Of a DNA stretch of 64,000 nt, positions 1-12,235 are shown piece by piece. A program made the translations under genes and the position numbers. This stretch comes from Poa pratensis (lineage: Eukaryota > Streptophyta > Magnoliopsida > Poales > Poaceae). The stretch spans positions 7,111,734-7,175,733 of the forward strand of contig CAMZMU010000012.1 of the NCBI GenBank assembly GCA_947311845.1, in the 5' to 3' direction. Positions within the stretch are counted from its first letter, which is position 1. The number at the start of each line of letters is the position of its first letter. Below the pieces are notes generated by a model. It searched no databases, was not told the origin of the DNA, and saw only the letters and a list, made by a program, of their open reading frames with translations.

Positions 1-1707
1 TGAACTATCATAGCGGCAAGTACCAGCAGGAGTTGATGGATTGAGTGGTGAGCCTGCACATGCAAATACGTACATGCTAAATCTTTTGTTGCCTGAATAT
101 ATATATGCAAATAAGAGTTTGGCCTTCAGGGAAGTGGCTCTTGAGACATTTTCACTTACCAACATTTAGCGTAGGTGTCTGAGGCCCAGCTTTATTGTTC
201 TTTGCCTTTGATTTAGAAGGCTTAACAGTTTTTCCAGAAATCGGAGTGAGTAGCGGATTGACTTCAGGGGTGATAATCATACAGTCACTCGACTCAGCAG
301 CATTATTTTCTTCACGTGTGGCTTTTCTTTTTAACTGCAGAAGCGGGTACTTGTATTATGTAGTGATCAGTAAGACTAGCTAAAATCCGACGAGGGTTTC
401 TATCATAAATGAGAGCTGAAGTCCGTGTTAGCAGCAAACAATTACTCCATTCATTCCCGTATGTAGGGTGTATTAGGTTTTGCTAAGACAAGGCATTGAC
501 CAAGAGTTATTCCATTAACTCGTGTTTTATATGATACATAATCACAATTATCAGTAAGTTCTTCTAAAGACGAATTTAGTGATACCAATTTCATGCCATA
601 TAAACCATGTATTAACAAAGTATTCTTTGTCAAAGTCTTATCTTACCAAAATCTAATACTCCCTACATACAGGAATGGAGGGATTAGCATAACTGTTAGC
701 AGCAGAAGAATCATTTCACGGTGATCCCAGCCGACAGAGTTACTTATGTTGTGTGATAACCCTACATAAACTATTTCATTACATTCAGAGTATTAGAAAC
801 CCCTGAAACAGTGAAACATATGCCTAGTCAAAGCTTTGGCCTGAACTTAATAAGTTGATGGCAATTAGAAGTTACATGGTAACTATCTCACTGACAGGGC
901 AAATATGCATGTAGTTGCACTAACCTGGTAGCTCGAGGTTGCAGAGAATATATAAATTGTGGTTCGACAAAGTCCTACAGCCAGCCATGCGGTGTGGAAG
1001 CAGTTGGCAACGATGAATAGGACTATGTCATTAGCATATGTTGTCGAGTATCGCTTTTATTCAGGACCTCGCTGTGGGGAACATGTACAAATGATAGACT
1101 CTTCCTCTCTGTAACATGTACGTTTGACATAAAAGTTCCCCTCAATTCCATTTCTTGTTGTGCCACAGCAACATGACATGAACTCTTTAATTTGTTGATC
1201 CACATAACAAAATTGGCATAGTTCATGTACATCTAGCATCTAAATACATGTATGCACTGGGCATTTAACAAGCTTCCCAAAACCGAGAAGACTTCGGGGA
1301 GGGCAGGAAATTGAACACAATTTCACCCGAATCTGCATGTGGATCCTTCAGATACAGTCGAATCGGCACATACAATAACTATTTGAGCTATAATCCTCTA
1401 CCAAACAGCTCAAATCAAACACAAGCTAAGCAACACCCGCAATAAAAAAAAAGCAGAAACGAATAAATCGGGAGCTCCTTGTGGAGCAGAATTATCTCAC
1501 CGGCGTCCGGATAATAAGCCCCTCCTCAATATCACCAGCAACACCACCGGCGCCGATGCCGCCGGAGCCAGTGGCAGTTGCCGCGGGGAAGCGGTGGTAG
1601 TCGTCGGGGGAGGCGAAGGGCGGTCGCGAGGGCGTGGAGAAAACCGGGGCCGGGCGCAGCGACTGCAGGATCTTCTGCGCAGCCGGCGGCCTGCCGCCCC
1701 CCGACAT
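1..1707 (-). CDS. E2F: E2F transcription factor, 5' part (exons 1-3, 3' end beyond window)
   Basis: E2F proteins bind DNA with a DP partner and control S-phase genes in the nucleus. Exon 1 is 1707-1501 (69 codons, starts MSGGGRPPAAQK and ends IIRTP), exon 2 is 334-160 (starts LKRKATREE and ends just after QTPTLNV) and exon 3 begins at 53 (GSPLNPSTPAGTCRYDSS) and leaves the window just before the expected winged-helix DNA-binding domain. The donors gtgaga and gtaagt, the acceptors ctgcag and gtgcag, and phases 0 and 1 all join in frame. The text matches my recollection of cereal E2F N-termini (the EEGLIIRTPLKRK segment). An in-frame ATG at 1794 would add 29 residues; I chose 1707 because known cereal E2Fs start at MSGGG. 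No defect is visible in this copy. Only the N-terminal ~135 residues are seen, so the exact E2F subclass is open. Confidence 0.85.
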
Positions 1708-2270
1708 GGGGCCCGATCTCGCGATCGCGCGCTGCGGGGCCCCCGGCTCCAGGGACCGATGGGCGGCTTTGGCTTCAGAGAAGGGGTCAGGCAAGCAAGA
1801 GGCTCGCCGGAGCTAGGGTTCCGGCGGCGGCGGCGGGAGGTGGGTGGGTGGGGTTAGGGAGGTGGGAAAGGGGGGAGGGGAATGGGGAAGGAGGGAGGAG
1901 AGAGAAAGATAGCAGAAAACGAGGGAAGGAGGGAGGGAAATTAAGTAGTAGGCGTTTGGGGGTATCTTCGCGGTGGATATGGAGGGAAGGGCCCATCAAG
2001 CAGCCTGGATTTCGAATGTGCCGCTTCGGGAACACCACGCGCTTTTGCTTCTTGTGGGTTCGTGGGCCGTTCCTGTTTTTTCTCAATTTTGCCATCAACT
2101 TGTTTATTCCCTCCAAAAATGGGTCGCCGTACACGCTGAATGCTATATATCGCCCATTTGCGGCGCAGAAAGCTTGCGCTGCCTGGAGTCCCCTAATAGG
2201 CCGGCCCAGTTGTCTTTTTTTTTTTCTTCTCTGTGTTTTTTTATTTTCGTTTTCTGTTTCTGTTTTTCTT
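160..2270 (-). repeat. E2F tandem duplication, downstream (intact) unit
   Basis: This unit covers the promoter-proximal DNA, exon 1, intron 1 and exon 2 of the E2F gene. The same order of sequence returns at 2271-2344, 7895-7920 and 23103-25312 once later insertions are removed. By eye the copies are about 95% alike, including intron DNA, which argues for genomic duplication and not retroposition. The junction at 2271 lies inside exon 2, a few bases before its 3' splice donor. Confidence 0.8.
1708..2270 (-). promoter_or_regulatory. 5' UTR and short proximal promoter of the E2F gene
   Basis: Upstream of exon 1 the minus strand is pyrimidine-rich (roughly 1850-1940), as expected for a plant 5' UTR. 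Up to about 2127 it matches the DNA flanking the duplicate exon 1 near 24.9-25.3 kb. At 2271 it stops abruptly at a remnant of exon 2 from the duplicate, so this gene copy keeps only about 560 bp of its own upstream DNA. No convincing TATA box was found. Confidence 0.5.
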
Positions 2271-2565
2271 TTAGCGTAGGTGTCTGAGGCCCACCTTTAT
2301 TGTTCTTTGCCTTTGATTTTGAAGGCTTAACAGTTTTTCCAGAACAGTCAGCGCCGCCTAGCTACCCTCGTTGTTAGGGTTTAGTGCTCCGCAGGCGATT
2401 TGCCGCCGGCGTGAGATTTTCCCGGTCCTTCGCCGCGCTCGCCCTCCTCTTCCCCATGCTGCACTCGGGCTGATTAAGGGGACGGCTAGCTCGTCTTCCC
2501 GGCCTTGGTGCGCAAGGGGATTAGGTTGGCTTCGTGCGGGAGGAAAACCCTAGACTTTTCTGGTT

Positions 2566-3751
2566 ATGGTGGCATCAATGGCGAAGGAGACGTCGGGATC
2601 AAATACTAATAGTGGGGGTGAGATCGAGGATATCTTCTAACACATGTAGCTCAACGAGGATGAATTGGATGACTTTGTGGTGGGAACGGAAGAGATCAAG
2701 GAGTATCAGAAGGAAGCTCGATGGTTGGCCATAGGGAAGGTTCTCACCACGCGAGCTTTTAGTGGGACGACACTTTTTGAGAAGATGAGGAGCATCTGGA
2801 ATCTGTCCCGGGAGCCAGGATTCCGCGAGGCGGGGGAAAACCTGTTCATCTTCCGGATGCACTGTCTCGGAGATTGGAACAAGGTCGTACATCAGGGACC
2901 CTAGACCTTTCGGGTTGGGGAGTACTGCTGGAAGACTATGATGGCCTTACAGACCCGGAGAAGGTAGTTTTCGGAGGGATGACAGTGTGGGCTCAGATCC
3001 ACGGCATCCCGGAGCTTTACCGGAAGACGGAGGTGGTAGATGGGTTGGCAAGGAGAGTTGGGAAAGTGAAGGAGGTTCAGATGAATCCTAGACCTTTTTC
3101 GAGGGAAACTATGTGAGGCTGAGGGTGCGGATCGACGTCGCCAAGGCTCTACCACGTGTGGTGTCGCTGGCACTTCCGGAGGGGCGTAAGATACTTCTCG
3201 TGAAATATGAGAAAATTCCTTTCTTCTGTAAGCAGTGCGGGTTGATGGGACACGATCATGAGGAGTGTGGGGATGGAGACTGGGATGAGAGCAAGTTTCA
3301 GTATGGCTTATGGATGTTGGCGAAACGCCGTGCTGTGCAACCGGTGGAGGAACCTCGTAGGTTTGTTCCCTCAGGCCGGGGTAGAGGGGGCAGAACGAGC
3401 CGTGGAGGTGCTACTGCACATATGCCACGGAAGAGATCTTCGGGTGATGCGGAACTGGATGAAGATCTAGAAGATACAGCTGAGAGCCCACAGAAAAATC
3501 TCGAGGGTAGAGACAAGGATGAGACTGAAAATACTACTCGGCGAAAATTGGACATGGATGGGATGCCATCAGTTACTGAGGACGAGGCTGGGGAGAAGAT
3601 AGGTGGTGCCGGGGACAACACAGTGACACCTCCATCGCCTCCTCCGTATGTTTCACCACGTGAGCGAACCAAGCAGCGCAAGTTGAATGAGAATGACAAG
3701 GTTTTGGGAACCGCGGCGGCCTCCGGGAGGGAGGACCGCCGAACCCAATGA
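2566..3751 (+). pseudogene. LINE ORF1 (nucleic-acid-binding, zinc knuckle), broken
   Basis: ORF1 of plant L1 elements binds the element RNA. Reading starts at ATG 2566 and hits a stop near 2638. A DUF4283-like segment is readable at about 2660-2900 (WLAIGKVLTTRAF) and is broken by a TAG and a frameshift near 2902. Another frame continues to about 3105, and a third runs 3113-3751. The last contains a CX2CX4HX4C knuckle at 3227-3268, then a charged, proline-rich tail. At least two stops or shifts separate the pieces. Confidence 0.8.
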
Positions 3752-6700
3752 GTACCCTCGGCTGGAACGGCCACGGTTTGGGCGACCCTGCGACCGTTCA
3801 TGAGCTCCGTGACCTTGCTCGCGCTTATTCGCCTACCATCCTGTGTGTGGTTGAAACACAGATCGATAAATACCGAGTTGAAGGTTTGACTCGGACGCTT
3901 GGCTTTGAGCATTCTTTTGGAGTAGCTAGTTCTGGAAGGAGTGGAGGATTATGTGTCTACTGGAAACAGCCGGTGCAACTTTAATCTCAGAAACTATTCA
4001 AAGTACCATATTGATATGGTTGTCACGGAGGCGGGAAAGGAACCTTGGAGACTTACGGACTGGTATGGTGAAGCGAATAGAAGTCTGAGATATAAAACAT
4101 GGGACATGATGCGCTATCTTAAGGCTGACTGTGATCTCCCTTGCCTCTGTATCAGAGACTTCAATGAGGTGCTTCGGAGGGAAGAGCAGATGGGTCCAAA
4201 TGAACGGGACATGGCGCAAATTAACCTGTTCTGTGATGTGGTAGACTCATGTCAGTTATGTGACCTGGGTTACAGAGGCCTAGAGTGGACGTTTGAGCGG
4301 AAACTGCCTAAAAAACGAATATTGCAGAGTGAGGCTGGACCGAGCTTTAGCATCGGCTATCTGGTGTGCTCGCTTCCCTTTTGCTACGGTCACCCACTTA
4401 TTTGCAGTCAAGTCGGATCACTCGCCCATTCTTCTCATGAATGAGATGGAGGCCGCAAACCAGCGGATTGCTGTGGAGAAACCGTTCCATTATGAACTTA
4501 TGTGGGAGCGACATGAGGAATTTAAAACAACCCTGAAGGATGCTTGGGGCAAGTCACCTGCCGAGACTGTCCAGGACTTGCATGCTAAACTTCAGAACAC
4601 TGCGGATGCACTTGTGGGTTGGGGCCGAACATCTTTTGGGTCGGTCAGAACTGAGCTGAGGGAGTTACGTGCTAAACTGAAGGTGCTGTGTTCTGATCCG
4701 CACAGAATTGGACCCTCGTATGAGGAGAAGAAGGTGGAGGAACGCATAGCTGAGCTGTGTTATCGAGAAGAAATTATGTGGCGCCAGCGTGCGCGAGTCC
4801 AATGGCTTGCGGAACGGGATAAGAACACGAGATTTTTTCATCTCAAAGCAAGTAACAAAAGGAAGAATAATAGAATTGAACGTCTAGTTCGGGCTGATGG
4901 TTCAGTTTGTGACAATGCGGCTGAATTGGAGACAATGGCCACATCCTTTTATGAGGATCTGTATGCTTTGGAGGGCATGATTGGGATTGAGGAGGTGTTG
5001 TCACATGTATCGCGCAGAGTGACGCACGAGATGAATACATCTCTCCTTGCTCTGTATAGTTCTGAGGAGGTGAAGGCAGCACTGTTTCAAATGTTCCCTA
5101 CGAAGGCGCCGGGGCATGATGGGTTCCCGGCACATTTCTTTCAGCGGCATTGGAGTCTTTGTGGTGACGAGATAACAAAAATTGTAATTCGGATACTTGA
5201 TGGGAGTGACTCCGCGGAGTAAATCAACAAGACGTTCATCGTACTAATTCCTAAGGTACAAAACCCCTCTTTCCTCTCGCAGTTCAGACCAATAAGCTTG
5301 TGCAACGTGGTGTATAAAATTGCATCGAAGGTACTCGCTAACCGTTTGAAGAGTATTCTCCCTGAGATTGTTTCCGAAGAGCAGTCGGCGTTTGTGCCAG
5401 GTCGTCTTATCACCGACAATGTCATCACTGCTTATGAGTGCCTGCACTTCATGAAGTCAAAAAAGAGCAAGAAGAAATCTTTCTGTGCACTTAAATTGGA
5501 TATGAGGAAAGCTTACGATCGTCTAGAGTGGAGCTATTTAGAAGCCATCATGCGGAAGTTGGGGTTGGCAGCTAGCTTTGTTGAGGCGGTGATGCGAGGG
5601 GTGCGCTCAGTCACCTTTTCGATCTTGTTCAACGGTGCCCGGACTGCGGAGTTCAAGCCTACACGAGGCATAAGGCAGGGGGATCCGATATCGCCATACC
5701 TATTCCTCCTTGCAGCTGAGGGACTCTCCTGTCTACTTAAGCATGCTATGGGTAACCATGAGATGGAAGGGATCCAAGCGGCAACTTCCGCTCCTAAGGT
5801 CAACCACCTTCTGTTTGCTGATGATTGTGTCCTCTTTAGCAGGGCCACGGTTGGGGATGCAGCTAAGATGACTGAGAATTTGGAGGTTTACTGCAATGCC
5901 TCTGGTCAAAGAGTAAATAATGATAAGTCATCCATCTTTTTCGGGAAAGGAGTTTCAGCAGCTGTGAGAGTGGATATCAAAAATCTGCTTGGTGTTCAGA
6001 ATGAGTCCCTAAATGAGAAGTATCTCGGTTTGCCATCGGATGTGGGAAGATCAAAAAAATGGAGCATTTGCTTACTTGAAAGATAGAGTATGGAAAAGAC
6101 TTCAAGGGTGGATGGAGAAATTGCTTTCTGGAGGTGGCAAAGAGATCTTGATCAAATCTGTGATTCAAGCTCTTCCAACCTATTCGATGGCCTTGTTCAA
6201 ACTACCAAGGGGGCTTTGCGAGCATCTCACTTCTTTGATTCGGAAGTTCTGGTGGGGGAGTAAACAGGGTGGCCTGGGTTTCATGGGAATCGATGACAAT
6301 GCCCAAGTATAAAGGTGGTTTGGGCTTTCGTGATATAGAGATTTTCAACCTTGCACTCTTGGCAAGGCAAGTGTGGCGAATCCTGATTAATCCCGAGACT
6401 CTCAGTGCCAGGATCCTTAAGGCAGTTTATTCTGAATGCTACGTTGGGGTCCAGACCATCCCAGATTTGGCGCTTACTATGTGAAGGCCGAGACATGCTT
6501 AAGCTCGGTCTAATCAGGAGGATTGGTGATGGGGAGAGCACCCGAGTGTGGACTGAGAACTGGATCCCATGAGACAACCACCTGAGACCCTTTGTTTGCA
6601 TTGCAGACGAGCCCCCATCCTTTGTATCGGAACTAATTTGCTCTGCGACTAGGACCTGGGACGTTGCTCAACTTCAGCGCTTCTTCCTACCGATGGACAT

Positions 6701-7687
6701 CGAAGCTATCAAGGAGATCCCTATAAGCTTCTTGCGGCAGCCAAACTTTTGGGCGTGGCATTTTGATCGCCGGGGGGTTTCCAGTGTTAAATCTTGCTAC
6801 CATATGATCATGGAAACAAAGCGGAGGAGAGAAGACTATTTTGAAGGGAGAGCAAATCTCTCGAGAGCTGAGAGTGATGAGCGCGGCTGGAAATACCTGT
6901 GGAAGGTGAAGGTACCATCTAAGCTACGGATTTTTGCGTGGCGTTTAGCACGGTCGTCTTTGCCCACGGGAGAGGTTCGGGCGAGCAGGTGCATGGCCAC
7001 GACTGCAGTCTGCCCGGTGTGCAGTGCTGCCAATGACACTTGGAGGCATGCTTTACTTGACTGTAATATGTCACGAAGTGTCTAGGCGATGAAGGAGGAT
7101 GATCTTAACCTGCCGCTGCTAGGGGATGAAACTGACGATCCAAAACTATGGCTGTTTACTTTGAGCATGACCCTGTCTAGGGATAAATTTACTGAAGTTC
7201 TTGTTACCCTCTGGTCGATATGGTGGGCGCGGCGAAAATTCATCCATGAAGGGGAGCAACAATCGCCGCTTTTCACTCATACTTTTATCACAAGGTACAT
7301 TGCAGATATTTCAGTGCTGAGCCCGAATCAGAGAGTAGCTCGCCTGAGGTGACTCGGGCTAGGGGGACGCTGGCATGGTCTCCACCAGATGCGGGTGTAG
7401 TCAAGATACATGTTGATGGAGCAGTGGCTAAACAATTGCAACGAGGAGCTCTGGGAGCGGTATGTCGTAACGACACTGGCATGTTCCTAGGAGCGTCAGC
7501 GGTCGTCTTTGAGGGGATCACCAACCCTGAAACCTTGGAAGCTATGGCGTGTGCGGAAGCTCTGGCGCTAGCTGATGACTTACAAGCCCACAAGTTGCTG
7601 GTTGTTTCTGACTGCTTGAACGTGATAAAAGGGATTAATGGAGCTGAGGAGAGGGGGACAACATTGCATGATCATGAAGGAGATTAA
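3748..7687 (+). pseudogene. LINE ORF2 (endonuclease, reverse transcriptase, RNase H), broken
   Basis: The ORF begins at 3748, overlapping the last base of the ORF1 stop. An endonuclease-like N-terminus (3748-3984) shifts frame near 3960 and again near 4300. A spacer with a coiled-coil look runs 4293-5222 and ends at an in-frame TAA. The reverse transcriptase core follows at 5298-6080, with GIRQGDPISPYLF and the catalytic FADD near 5815-5826. A further frameshift occurs near 6050. The zf-RVT region (WKVKVPSKLRIFAWRL) lies at 6890-7085 and an RNase H segment (HVDGA) at 7375-7680. At least five breaks exclude activity. Confidence 0.85.
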
Positions 7688-7920
7688 GCTCGGCAAAGAG
7701 AGATTTCAAATGGCTGACGCGAAGCAAACTTTGAAGCTCATAGACTAGCCAGATCAGCGACTAGTTTATCTAATGGTAGACATGTGTGGTTTTCTAGCCC
7801 ACCCACTGGGTTGGGGATTCCTGTAAACATTATGTCTATTGATCAATAAAGTTTCCGTCGTTCCGTAAAAAAACAAAAAACAGTTTTTCCAGAAACCGGA
7901 GTGAGTAGCCGATTGGCTTC

Positions 7921-8155
7921 GTATTTTTTGTCAAATATGGCCTTATTGTCAAACTAATGACTCATCTGACCTCTTCCCGAAACTATTTTCAAATATGGCC
8001 TCTCGGGTTGGCGCCAATCTCGTTGGAGCCGAACATATACATGTCGGTGTCTTTTCCATCTGGCGCTGAACAATTCTACTGGGCCCAACAAAAATCTGAC
8101 GTGGCAAGGTCGGCGCCATCGTGCCTGGCGGCGAACCGTTTGGTTTTTCTAAATC
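7921..8155 (+). repeat. MULE left terminal inverted repeat
   Basis: This arm pairs with 22868-23102 reversed. Shared landmarks in order are the terminal GTATTTTT, CAAATATGGCC, TGGCCTCTC-like, GAAGCCGAAC/GGAGCCGAAC, GACGTGGCA and GGTCGGCGCC. Similarity by eye is roughly 65-75%, highest at the tip and near the inner GGTCGGCGCC block. Confidence 0.65.
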
Positions 8156-8385
8156 GTGTAAGACATGCATGCATGTGTGACGTAGGCCGAGATGCTGCGC
8201 CTCGCGATCTCGTATTTCTCACGCGCGCCTGTAGCACTAATGGTACAAGTAACCAGCTAGCAGCTAGCTAACATGCATGCAAGGTCTCTGTTACTCTGTA
8301 GCATGCATTGAGCTGATCGATTAGTTGCAACACAAAGCTAGCCAGCTTGATGCACATGCATCTACATATCTATCTTTAGTTCATA
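8156..8385. other. MULE subterminal DNA, no gene seen
   Basis: This stretch is rich in CTAGC and GCATGCA tetranucleotide runs. A comparable CTAGCTAG-rich stretch lies inside the right arm (about 22740-22860), so these are probably subterminal parts of the MULE. Confidence 0.35.
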
Positions 8386-8508
8386 CTCCCTCCGTTCCAT
8401 TTTAATTGACTCACATATATCTAGATATGGATGCATCTAGACACATTTTAGTGCTAGGTACATACATATCTAGATATATGTGAGTCAATTAAAATGAAAC
8501 AGAGGGAA
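8386..8508. mobile_element. Stowaway-like MITE (123 bp)
   Basis: The two halves form a hairpin: it starts CTCCCTCCGTTCC, ends with an inverted copy (…AGAGGGA) and is flanked by TA on both sides (8384-8385, 8509-8510). These are hallmarks of Tc1/Mariner-derived Stowaway MITEs. Confidence 0.8.
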
Positions 8509-8552
8509 TACAAAGTATACACCAATCAAAATTTCTATTGGCAGGCCTTGGG

Positions 8553-9127
8553 GCACTAGTAGGAAAATGGTGTGTCGATTTCAGCCTTCGTAGCATGTTT
8601 TCGACACACCACTTGGTTATGCGTCACCATGAAACGTTTGGCCTTGAGAACGGCATGTCGGAGGTGACGACGATGTCGAGAGTGACGGTGGAGGCTTTCT
8701 AGGAACCTACATGTCGCCCCACTGCGCGGGCTCGTCGTCGAAGTCGCTGAGCCCAGCCACTTCCTCCTCATCCAGCTCGCCGGACGTTCCATCGAAATGC
8801 CCCTCATTTTCGGACGCGAACCATGCCCTGCCGGCTTGTTCGACGACGCTTGCTTGTTGGGCCGCGTGTTCCGCCATCACCACGCCGTCCCAATGGGGCG
8901 ACGCCATGAAGTACTTGGGTTGGATCCGCTGCTCCCATGGCATGTCCTGCTACACGCGCTTGATTAAGTCAAGCCGCTCTTGCCCTCTGAGTGGCAGCGC
9001 CACCAGGACTTGGGCGGCGTTCATCGTCCGGTCCTCCAAACCAACGTGTGCCCCGATGCTCCCAATAGGGTCCGTCCTACATAGTTGTCGAACCGTCAAT
9101 TGGAAGTGCGGTAGCACACCCTATTAG
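8553..9127 (-). pseudogene. CACTA-like terminus with a captured or decayed coding fragment
   Basis: At 8553 the sequence CACTAGTAGGAAAA resembles a Triticeae CACTA transposon tip; no matching opposite end was found nearby. A GTGTGTCGA…TCGACACAC inverted pair lies at 8571-8612. On the minus strand a frame is open from about 9020 to 8707, reading MPWEQRIQPKYF and then a very acidic stretch (DEEEVAGLSDFDDE), with an in-frame TAG just before that methionine and coding-like text before the stop. I do not recognise the protein. It could be a piece of a transposon-associated gene or a captured host exon. Confidence 0.35.
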
Positions 9128-9129
9128 GA

Positions 9130-10261
9130 CCGACGACCCTCAAGGCCTCCAAATAGAAATTTTGACCTCATTGTTTTCACAAATAAACATATTTCTACCT
9201 AAATGAAACCATTTTGCATAGCTATAAACATATAAATTAGTTCCACAATAATTGAAGCAAAGAAATAAAATAGTTCTCTCTATTCTCCTTGTACTAGGCA
9301 ACTTAGCGCGGCATACGCCGCGACCGTGTCATTAGAAGAAGAAATACCGTGGTGTAAAAAATTCGAATTTGTAAATGTCCGCATTCAAAAGTTGTTTAGA
9401 TTTAAATTTGTTGAAATTAAAAAAAAGTTGACATTTATAAGTTGTTCAAATTTCAAAATTTGTTAAAATATTTGAAAGGCTCAGATTTGAATTTTGAATT
9501 ATTTTTACGTTTATTAAATGCTCAGATTTGAAAGGCATTCAATATATTGAAATATTCAATTTTGAATTTTGATCATATGCCACAAATAGTCAGCGTTTTT
9601 TTTGTGGTCATGTTTTTTTTTGTCATATTTGTAAGTACAGCGGTGTGAAGAATTCAAATTTGAAAATGTACACATTCAAAAGTTGTTCGGATTTAAATCT
9701 ATTGGAATTCAAAAAAAGTTTGCATTTATAAGTTGTATTCATATTTGAATTATGTTTACGTTTATTAAATGATCAGATTTGAAAGGCATTCAATTTTTTG
9801 AAATATTCAAATCTGGAATTTGATCATACGCCATAAATAGCAAGCATTTATTTTTCTGTTCATGTTGATATATTTGTCATATTTGAATTATTTTTGCGTT
9901 TATTAAATGCTCAGATTTGAAATGCATTCAAAATTTTAAAATATCCAAATTTGGAATTTGATCATATGCCATAAATAGTTAACGTTCATTTTTGTGTTCA
10001 TGTTGATATATTTGTCATATTTTTTCGACGGATAGATTTGAAGTTGTTGTTATACTTCACATTTCCCATTTCTCTTATCTTTTTCTTTTGCTCAAATAAT
10101 ACTCTAAATATATAGTCAGCGTTTTTTGTGTGGTCATGTTGTTTTTTTGTCATATTTGTAAGTACCGCGGTGTAAAGAATTCAAATTTGAAAATGTACAC
10201 ATTCAAAAGTTGTGTGGATTTAAATCTATTGGCATTCAAAAAAGTTTGCATTTATAAGTTG
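9130..10261. repeat. AT-rich internal MULE DNA with diverged direct repeats
   Basis: No gene is visible. Blocks containing GGTGTAAAGAATTCAAATTTG followed by TTTATAAGTTGTATTCAT recur with starts near 9349, 9638, 10168 and 10627, and again near 12599. The spacing (about 290, 530, 460 bp) is irregular, suggesting an old diverged tandem array. Confidence 0.6.
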
Positions 10262-12235
10262 TATTCATATTTGAATTATGTTTACGTTTATTAAATACTC
10301 AGATTTGAAAGGCATTCAAAATTTTAAAATATTCAAATTTAGAATTTGATCATATGCCATAAATAGTTAACGTTCATTTTTGTGTTCATGTTGATATATT
10401 TGTCATATTTTTCCGACGGATAGATTTAAAGTTGTTGTTATACTTCACATTTCACATTTCTCTTATCTTTTTCTTTTGCGCAAATAATACTCTAAATATT
10501 AAATGCTCAGATTTGAAAGACATTCAATATTTTGAAATTTTCAAATTTGAATTTTGATCATATGCCATAAACAGTCAGCGTTTTTTTTGTGGTCATGTTG
10601 TTTTTTTTGTCATATTTGTAAGTACCGCGGTGTAAAGAATTCAAATTTGAAAATATACACATTCAAAAGTTGTCTGGATTTAAATCTATTGGAATTCAAA
10701 AAAAGTTTGCATTTATAAGTTGTATTCATATTTGAATTATGTTTACATTTATTAAATGCTCAGAGTTGAATGGCATTCAAAATTTTAAAATATTCAAATT
10801 TGGAATTTGATCATATGCCATAAATAGTCAACATTTATTTTTGTGTTCATGTTGATATATTTGTCATATTTTTACGACAGATAGATTTGAAGTTATTGTT
10901 ATACTTCACATTTCACATTTCTCTTATCTTTTTCCTTTGCTGAAATAATACTCCAAATATTTGTGAATTTTTTTTAAGACAAATGACTTCGTTATTATAA
11001 ATTGGAACATTGCTTATGGTTTTTAAACAAATGACTCCATTATTAAGAGAGATGTGAAATGTTTGGAGTATTGTAAAAAAAATGACTCCATTATCATTTG
11101 TTTAAGGAATTGGAACATTGCTTGAACATTACTTCCTTTTTTATCTTTTGCTTTTGCTTAAACAATACTCGGAATATTTAACATTTCTCTTATCTTTTGT
11201 AGATCATTAAAAAATAATCATCGAAATTAAATAAAAGTAGCTCTTATATTCCATCACCTAGTAAAGCTCACCGTGGACGTTGTGATTCAAAATGTTAAAA
11301 TTCGTCGTAATTTGTCGTCTGGAGTATCTGCAAATTTTATAGCAAATTTAGATGTTCAAATATGTTTGTAGTTTGACATAGATATTTAATTAAGCCCCAT
11401 AATCAGGGGGAATACAGTATATAAGTATTTTTTAAAATCAACTCCATTTATTTAGAGGGAATGTATTTAGGTTGTATCCAAATATTTGCCAAATTAAAAT
11501 GTCCAAAAAATGTTTGTATTTTGTCGAAAGTAGTTAGCATGTATTTTTCTGGTCATTTTGATATTTTTTTCATATTTTTCTGATGGTTAGATTTTAAACT
11601 ATTGATTTTGCAATATTAATCTTTTTTCTGGAAATTGTATAAGCAAACTAGACCCACCTGTCAGGGAATTTAGCATTTTCTAAGATTTATGTGGAAAAGA
11701 ATAAATCGCTAACGGGTGGGGCCCACTGCGATGTCTGGATGGCGTCAGCAATGGCGGCAGCGGGCACGGCGAGCACGCCGGCGTCGAACCACCGCCATCT
11801 GGGACGCGTGGCTCGGTGCGTCAGAGGCGCGTGCACGCGGGTTGGCCGGAAGTGGCGGCGCCGCTGCAGTTTGGTCGCCGTAGCGTCGCTGGCGGCAAGC
11901 AGACGCGGCGGAAGGAGCAGGGGCATGGCGGCGATGATTCCGACGCGGCTGGGGCGTCTCAGCAGGCGATAATCGGCGAGGATGGAGAGGAGGCGACGGC
12001 GGAGCTTCCCGTGCGGGTAGATCTGAGGGGGGAGGAGCGTAACGGCAGCGTGCTGCGTCGGCGGTGACGGCGACCTCCGCGTCGCGCGGGAGAGAGAAAG
12101 GGGGAGGGGGGATGCGTGGACGGTTTTGCAGAGAAGGGCGCGGATTTTTCTGGAATCGCACATAGGTCCCTCGCAGCGTGAAAGTTTGGGCTGCAGAGCT
12201 ATTTCTCGGTTTGCGAGGGGTGTTCTTGCAAATTG
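10262..12235 (+). repeat. 1.97 kb tandem duplication, unit 1
   Basis: From TATTCATATTTG at 10262 to GCAAATTG at 12235 this unit repeats almost exactly as 12236-14204, with only scattered substitutions and small indels (about 97% by eye). AT-rich DNA fills the first three quarters; a GC-rich island (11690-12200) ends it. Confidence 0.9.
11690..12200. other. GC-rich island in unit 1, possible captured gene 5' end
   Basis: The stretch changes sharply from AT-rich to strongly GC-rich and is open in several frames on both strands, with arginine- and alanine-rich translations typical of CpG-rich promoter/first-exon DNA in grasses. A minus-strand frame of 158 codons (12163-11687) is the longest. 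It shows no recognisable domain and its frame is changed in the second copy, so coding is not supported. Confidence 0.4.

Larger units (their letters stand above)
2345..7878 (+). mobile_element. L1-type LINE, near full length, inactive
   Basis: A 5.5 kb non-LTR retrotransposon lies between 16-bp target duplications at 2329-2344 and 7879-7894. It ends in a short A-rich tail after an AATAAA-like signal near 7845. The order ORF1 (DUF4283-like region plus zinc knuckle), endonuclease, reverse transcriptase, zf-RVT and RNase H is that of plant L1 elements. Several stops and frameshifts in both ORFs make it inactive. It is inserted in exon 2 of the E2F duplicate, sense to the plus strand and antisense to E2F. 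Confidence 0.9.

Noticed and set aside
1578..2279. 233-codon plus-strand open frame
   Set aside because: It lies opposite E2F exon 1 and its GC-rich leader, is Arg/Gly-rich, and is not kept in the duplicate at 24774; it is an antisense shadow.
9340..10760. Direct repeats considered as a CRISPR-like array
   Set aside because: Repeat units are hundreds of bases long, diverged and irregularly spaced in a plant nuclear transposon; no spacer structure.
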